A stretch of DNA of 64,000 bases. It comes from Glycine soja (taxonomy: Eukaryota > Streptophyta > Magnoliopsida > Fabales > Fabaceae). Below, one piece after another: positions 59,602 to 64,000 of this stretch (position 1 is its first letter; each line of letters starts with the position of its first letter). A model generated the notes under the pieces. It was not told the DNA's origin, ran no database searches, and saw only the letters and a list, made by a program, of their open reading frames with translations. The stretch lies in assembly GCF_004193775.1 (NCBI RefSeq), contig NC_041006.1, forward strand, positions 28,270,975 through 28,334,974, read 5' to 3'. Position numbers and translations under genes: made by a program.

Positions 59602-62118
59602 CTATCTGGCGTCATCAATTTTCAATAAAGAGAAAACAGAATCCGCAGCACAATTGGACTCATTACCGGTCACAATAGCAAATTCAGCCACTTCACTTAG
59701 TGTGGAGAGTGATGGAAGACGCCGAACACTGGGCAATTGAAGTGATGCAGAAACACTAATAGAACTATCCTCATCCTGCACACCTCTCTGAATCTGCAGC
59801 GCATACTCCAAGTCCCACAACAAAGCATCCATGGTTGGCCTATCAGAACCATCTTCTTGCAAGGATTTTTCTACTGTCTCACTAAATTTTCTGAGCGAGT
59901 TTTGATCTATTTGGTCCTTAATGGAAGGGTCAACAATATCTTGGAGCATCCCCTTATTTTTGCAGAGTATTCCCCATTCAGCCAAGTTTATCTGGTCTCT
60001 TGGAAGCGATGGGTCAATCACTGCTCTTGCACACAACACTTCCAAAAGAACGACCCCAAATGAATATACATCAGATTTTTCTGTCAGCTGTTGCGTCTTG
60101 AAATACTCAGGATCAAGATACCCGAAAGTGCCTTTAACAACAGTGGTTACATATGGTTGATGATCAACAGGACCAGTCCTTGAAAGACCAAAGTCAGCAA
60201 CTTTGGCTACAAGGTTCTCATCAAGCAATATGTTTGTAGACTTTACATCACGGTGAATGATCCCCCCATCCACTCCTTTGTGAAGGTAATGAAGACCACT
60301 GGCAGCTCCAATGCAAATTTCAAGCCTATTCTTCCAAGACAACCTTGGCAAGTTTTTATTGGACAAATGGTCTCTGAGTGTTCCTTTTTCCATGTACTCA
60401 TAAACCAGTATCATCTCAAAGTTTTCATCACAATACCCAATTAAGGAAACAAGGTGCTTGTGACGAATCTTGGACAAAATCACGATCTCGGTGTGAAATT
60501 CTGGAAGGCCTTCACCCGACCCCGGCTCACCTCTTTTCACAGCGACTGTCATGCCATTCTGAAGAACCCCTTTATAGACGTTGCCAAAACTACCCTTTCC
60601 AATTATCTGACTTGCATGGAAGTTATTGGTTGCCAATTGAAGATCAAGCAATGGAATTTTCAGACCAAGATTTATGTTGGGAAGAGCAGAGCCTTGACTG
60701 GTTCCCTCAGTCAATCTACTTTGAGAACTCCCTCCAGCAGTAACGAGCATTGGCAACCAGTCTGAATTCTCAGTGGGTTTTTCCTTCGTTATTTTAAGAC
60801 GCCAAAGAAAGCCAAGTATCATCATAAAAATAATCAGGACTGAACCTAGCACCACAGGAAGACGATTGTGCTCAGAATTGGGTTCGTCCAGGTAAGGAGG
60901 AACAGAACTTGATCTCTCAATTATTTTCATTATTTCTAGCCCGTTTAAAAACGCATCACGAATGCGAGCGGATGCATCAGGTGCTATGCTGACCTTCATA
61001 AACCCAGAGTCATCAGAGTGTACCACAAAATCAAAATAATAAGGGGCTGGCAACTCCTTAGACACTTCTGGGTCATAAATATTTACGGGCATGACATAGG
61101 TATCGTAAATGAACAGATTGATGTATGCATGATCAATTTGTGGACTCCAATAGTCACAGAAGTGAAGCCGAAGAAGATGATCTGTGTTGTAGTCCACGGG
61201 AAGAGCCCATGTTATGTTTCCAGCACTGGAAGAGCTGCTATTAATCTCTTTAGCAGTTCTGTACACATCACTTGGCGCGGTAAATTTATTTGCGTATGGA
61301 CCATCTGAGTCATCACCTACATGGTACTCAATTCGACCCATGAAAGGGGAACGATTCTTGGCATTTTCTGGATTTGCAAAATAACTATCATCTGGAAACC
61401 ACTTTCTCAATAAGTTATCTGGACCAGTGACAATTTGGCCACCCACATTCAGCCTAAGTTTGGTCTCCAACACGCGAGAATACAAACCTGGTCTGTAACT
61501 AGTTAAGCCCATGTAACCACTAAAAGTGAAATGCGAGACATTATTGCTAATCAAATTGAGAGGGAGTAGGAAGAGTTCAATAGCATTCACAAATGCAAAT
61601 GATGATGGCAGAGGTCTGAATATAATTTTGAAGGTGGGGGAAGTGATCTCCATGAAAAACTCTTTTACCGGATCAGCGTTGTTTTCGGTATCATTTCTGG
61701 CATCAAATTTTTGGACCAACCAGAACCCCGGAACCGAGATGTTGAACCTGGCCGAGTAAAGATTACTCCGTGAAGTGAAAGAGAAGAAATGGAGGCGTAC
61801 CAGATAGGTGCCATTTGTGTCGATACCGAACTCATATGAGGACTCACGTCGAAAAATCCTTGCTGTTTGGTAGAGAGGAGAAGGCACCTGTGATTCATTG
61901 CTCTCTGTTTTGCTTCTGCTAAAACGGGCTACAGGGTTTGATTCACCAACGTAAACCTTGTCACCTACGGTAACATTGCTATCAGACCCACAATTGATAA
62001 AATATTTATCTGGGACGTTGTATCCGAGTGACGGGAACAGCAGTGATGAGAATGGAAGAAGAAAAACAAGTATTAGACACAGAAAGTGTTGAATTCTATG
62101 GAGCATAGCAATCGCCAT
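59602..62118 (-). CDS. CrRLK1L malectin-like receptor kinase, intact
   Basis: The 838-residue, single-exon protein has a signal peptide (about 1-32) and a malectin-like ectodomain (about 33-400) with many N-glycosylation sequons. A transmembrane helix (about 419-440) precedes a Ser/Thr kinase (about 503-778). Visible kinase features are the glycine loop IGKGSFGNVYKG (507-518), Lys528 in VAVKR, HRD (622-624), DFG (642-644) and the [11 protein letters not shown] activation segment (663-673). It is thus a catalytically complete RD kinase at the plasma membrane. CrRLK1L members (FERONIA relatives) sense cell-wall state or RALF-type peptides. This one looks closest to the less-studied At2g23200-like group, an inference from memory. 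Size and lack of introns are typical. The start is the first ATG before the signal peptide; Met5 is an alternative. A broken paralogue lies 21.5 kb away on the same strand. Confidence 0.95.
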   Translation of the reverse strand: MAIAMLHRIQHFLCLILVFLLPFSSLLFPSLGYNVPDKYFINCGSDSNVTVGDKVYVGESNPVARFSRSKTESNESQVPSPLYQTARIFRRESSYEFGIDTNGTYLVRLHFFSFTSRSNLYSARFNISVPGFWLVQKFDARNDTENNADPVKEFFMEITSPTFKIIFRPLPSSFAFVNAIELFLLPLNLISNNVSHFTFSGYMGLTSYRPGLYSRVLETKLRLNVGGQIVTGPDNLLRKWFPDDSYFANPENAKNRSPFMGRIEYHVGDDSDGPYANKFTAPSDVYRTAKEINSSSSSAGNITWALPVDYNTDHLLRLHFCDYWSPQIDHAYINLFIYDTYVMPVNIYDPEVSKELPAPYYFDFVVHSDDSGFMKVSIAPDASARIRDAFLNGLEIMKIIERSSSVPPYLDEPNSEHNRLPVVLGSVLIIFMMILGFLWRLKITKEKPTENSDWLPMLVTAGGSSQSRLTEGTSQGSALPNINLGLKIPLLDLQLATNNFHASQIIGKGSFGNVYKGVLQNGMTVAVKRGEPGSGEGLPEFHTEIVILSKIRHKHLVSLIGYCDENFEMILVYEYMEKGTLRDHLSNKNLPRLSWKNRLEICIGAASGLHYLHKGVDGGIIHRDVKSTNILLDENLVAKVADFGLSRTGPVDHQPYVTTVVKGTFGYLDPEYFKTQQLTEKSDVYSFGVVLLEVLCARAVIDPSLPRDQINLAEWGILCKNKGMLQDIVDPSIKDQIDQNSLRKFSETVEKSLQEDGSDRPTMDALLWDLEYALQIQRGVQDEDSSISVSASLQLPSVRRLPSLSTLSEVAEFAIVTGNESNCAADSVFSLLKIDDAR

Positions 62119-62720
62119 GGAAAAATGGTGTTCAGAGGGGCTTAGTTTCGGCTGTGATGATTGTAGCTTTTGAAACTATGGTATGGGGACTTGAATCAAC
62201 AAAGCATGGGATTCGAATGAGAGGAAGACTGAAGCACAGGTTAAGTCGTCAACTTTGATTTTTCTTCTTCTTTCCTGTTGTTTTTTATTTTCTTTTCTTT
62301 GCTTTTTTAATTCTTGATTTATCCACTACGGGAGGTCCGGAACTATTTGAGGCATGCAAATGAAAATTGAAAAATCTTGCTTACTTTAAGATGTTTGAGA
62401 TTCATTATTACGCTCGACTTCAACCAATGGTCGAAGCGGACATGCTGTATTCTTATGGACTCATTATTGTGATAATATAAATAAATTTTCCACGAAATGA
62501 ACTGAGAAGGATGCTAATAATACAGCCTAATGGCAAGGCAATAGAGTGCAAATATATCTCTAGAGACATGAACAGTTTCACAAGGTCCAAGCTTGTATTT
62601 TGTCTTGACATTCTTGGAAGGGAACAGAGAGCTGGAAGTCCAAGATTTTAGAAGACAGATCTAATTAATGACATAACAAATGCCATTGTCAGGATGTGAG
62701 ATAAATAACTAAACTAAAAG
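62119..62720 (-). promoter_or_regulatory. Upstream region of intact CrRLK1L, shared with pseudogene
   Basis: The 600 bp above the start codon align in blocks with 38054-38494 and 39402-39570 above the pseudogene, but here without the 907-bp hAT insert. Blocks such as CCGGAACTATTTGAG and GGCAAGGCAATAGAGT are conserved. This may reflect either recent duplication or regulatory constraint. No TATA box was fixed. Confidence 0.6.
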
Positions 62721-63196
62721 AAGAACAATTTTTTCGTGTTGTTAAACTATTGATTTAATGATTAGAAAGATCAATCTATAAAAAATTAAATAGTATGACA
62801 TTTCTACAACTAGAAAGAAATTTCACCATCTATATAAGTCTCTTGTTCTATCACTCAAATTTGTTACTACTTGTATCCAGTTTCTATTATTAATATATTT
62901 ACTTTATTGGCCTATCAAAAAAACAAAAAAACTTGGTTGCTAGCAGATTTTAATTTTTTTTACAAACATATATATATATATATATAATTCATTCAGAAAT
63001 AGCAAAAAAAAATATAAATAGAATTCAATAAAAAAATGTTTCAATCAATATCTCTAGTACTTTAATTTCTTCCATTGAAAACTGCCGGAGTCAATACGAC
63101 CTTTTTCTCTCTCTCTATAGACATATAACTGAGAAATAGGATCTACAAAATACCTGGGGGACTAAACCAAACCAAAGGCAAGCCAAATAGTCAAAT
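62721..63196. other. AT-rich spacer, no gene seen
   Basis: The stretch holds a short (AT)n run near 62970 and otherwise featureless AT-rich DNA. Confidence 0.4.
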
Positions 63197-63391
63197 CTAT
63201 AAGAAGGGTACAGACAGAAGGAGCTCCATGGATATGAAAGAGGTTGGAGAGTCCATGCATGTATATCCTAGGTTATGGGCAACAAAAGAGGCTAGAGAAT
63301 CTGCACAAGCATTTGCCTCACGATAAATATGTGATATTCTAAAGTTAAAGCTATTGGTTAAAGATATACAATGCTTTATAGAAGAGGACAT
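63197..63391 (-). pseudogene. LINE-type RNase H domain fragment
   Basis: A 64-residue open stretch contains FNFRISHIYREANACADSLA followed by a SFVAHNLGYTCMDSP tail. The HxYREANxxADxLA motif is the C-terminal signature of the plant RVT_3 RNase H domain at the end of many LINE (non-LTR) polyproteins. Upstream coding sequence (higher coordinates) is replaced abruptly by the palindrome cluster, so this is a truncated 3' piece. A normal RNase H domain would be about twice as long. Host RVT_3 genes are a less likely source. Confidence 0.7.
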
Positions 63392-63394
63392 ATT

Positions 63395-63526
63395 GTAATC
63401 GATTACAGGTATTGGTAATCGATTACAGGACCAATAAGCCTACTGGCAATCGATTACAGGATGTTGTAATCGATTACAGGCTGCCTGTTCATGTGTAATC
63501 GATTACACTGGATGGTAATCGATTAC
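63395..63526. repeat. Paired GTAATCGATTAC palindromes, 20-bp spacing
   Basis: Six copies lie in three pairs, starting at 63395/63415, 63446/63466 and 63495/63515. The within-pair distance is exactly 20 bp each time. One copy reads GCAATCGATTAC. The cluster sits between a LINE fragment and the 3' end of a copia element. Confidence 0.95.
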
Positions 63527-63725
63527 CAGAGCCTATCCTAGGCTAGTTTCTTAAGAGAATATCTATGTTTATGCTAAAACATATCCAATATGATTAATTA
63601 TCACTACTAATGCACTTAATTCAATCATTCAATTATTACATACACAAGAAATCATAAATTCTTCCATAATAACAAGAATTCAAACAAGATCAAACAAAAT
63701 AATATACAAACAATAAATAATAGTA

Positions 63726-63757
63726 AATCAATCAATCAATCAATCAACCAATCAATC
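63726..63757 (+). repeat. (AATC)n microsatellite
   Basis: About eight AATC units with one substitution lie just after (on the minus strand) the copia stop codon. Confidence 0.9.
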
Positions 63758-63758
63758 C

Positions 63759-64000
63759 CTATTTTTCTAAATCTCTTACATCTAAGAGGCCTAATTCTCT
63801 TCTAATAGAGAAGAACACTTCCTTGGGGAGAGGTTTTGTGAAAATATCAGCAAGTTGATTCTTAGTATCAACAAACTCTAATACACAATCTCCCTTTAGG
63901 ACATGATCTCTAAGAAAGTGGTGTCTAATCTCTATATGTTTAGTTCTAGAGTGTTGAACTGGGTTTTTGGATAGATTTATGGCACTAGTATTATCACACT
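63759..64000 (-). CDS. Ty1/copia pol C-terminus (RNase H), partial
   Basis: This is the last 80 codons of a copia polyprotein, in one open frame that continues beyond the window edge. The minus strand gives [20 protein letters not shown], then [11 protein letters not shown], then [10 protein letters not shown], ending VRDLEK and a stop at 63759-63761. These are the conserved C-terminal RNase H blocks of copia elements of the SIRE/Maximus style. The lack of stops suggests this copy is younger than the one at 27.5-32.1 kb. Whether the whole element is intact cannot be judged here. Confidence 0.92.
   Translation of the reverse strand, partial: CDNTSAINLSKNPVQHSRTKHIEIRHHFLRDHVLKGDCVLEFVDTKNQLADIFTKPLPKEVFFSIRRELGLLDVRDLEK

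Noticed and set aside
59364..59618. 84-codon frame just downstream of the intact kinase
   Set aside because: It overlaps the kinase stop and 3' untranslated region and shows no conserved motif.

Overview
The window looks like nuclear DNA from a dicot, most likely a legume of the soybean (Glycine) type. It is AT-rich, genes are sparse, nested transposons are dense, and two clusters carry the palindrome GTAATCGATTAC, which I associate with soybean repeats. The species call is an inference, not a database result.

Only two host genes look intact. A small secreted-peptide precursor of the PIP/PIPL type lies at 5353-5616 (+), with W-box-like sites upstream. An intronless CrRLK1L (malectin-like) receptor kinase of 838 residues lies at 59602-62118 (-). 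A second CrRLK1L copy with homologous upstream DNA lies at 34055-38053 (-). It is a pseudogene with frameshifts, stops, a long-TIR transposon inside its kinase domain, and a hAT-type insertion in its upstream region.

Layout. 0.1-0.6 kb: Ty3/gypsy reverse transcriptase relic. 0.6-8 kb: AT-rich spacer with the PIPL gene and copy A of a dispersed repeat. 8.1-16.5 kb: decayed CACTA element with a Transposase_24-like relic and a nested hAT MITE. 17.4-18.1 kb: non-autonomous Mutator-like element. 18.5-18.9 kb: repeat copy B. 19.3-25.6 kb: reverse-oriented, 3'-truncated gypsy element split by a 1.5-kb repeat. 27.5-32.1 kb: complete but decayed copia element with both LTRs. 34.1-39.6 kb: CrRLK1L pseudogene and its insertions. 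40.25-52.23 kb: a 12-kb Mutator-like element (MULE) with 163-bp TIRs and a perfect 10-bp target-site duplication. 53.7-55.4 kb: Pack-MULE-like element carrying a ribosomal protein L4 fragment. 55.5-58.5 kb: unclassified repeats. 59.6-62.7 kb: intact CrRLK1L and upstream region. 63.2-64 kb: LINE RNase H fragment, paired-palindrome cluster, and the end of a copia pol that runs off the window.

The most unusual structure is the 12-kb MULE. It holds a plant mobile domain (PMD) gene (+) and a mudrA-type transposase gene (-) in convergent orientation, separated by about 2.4 kb of telomere-like CCCTAA minisatellite with 83-bp and 107-bp higher-order periods. Its ends are nearly perfect, but the transposase reading frame carries at least four stops, all explainable by C-to-T change, plus a homopolymer frameshift. 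This suggests a methylated copy moved in trans or silenced after insertion. The two CrRLK1L copies record a segmental duplication followed by transposon-driven decay of one copy.
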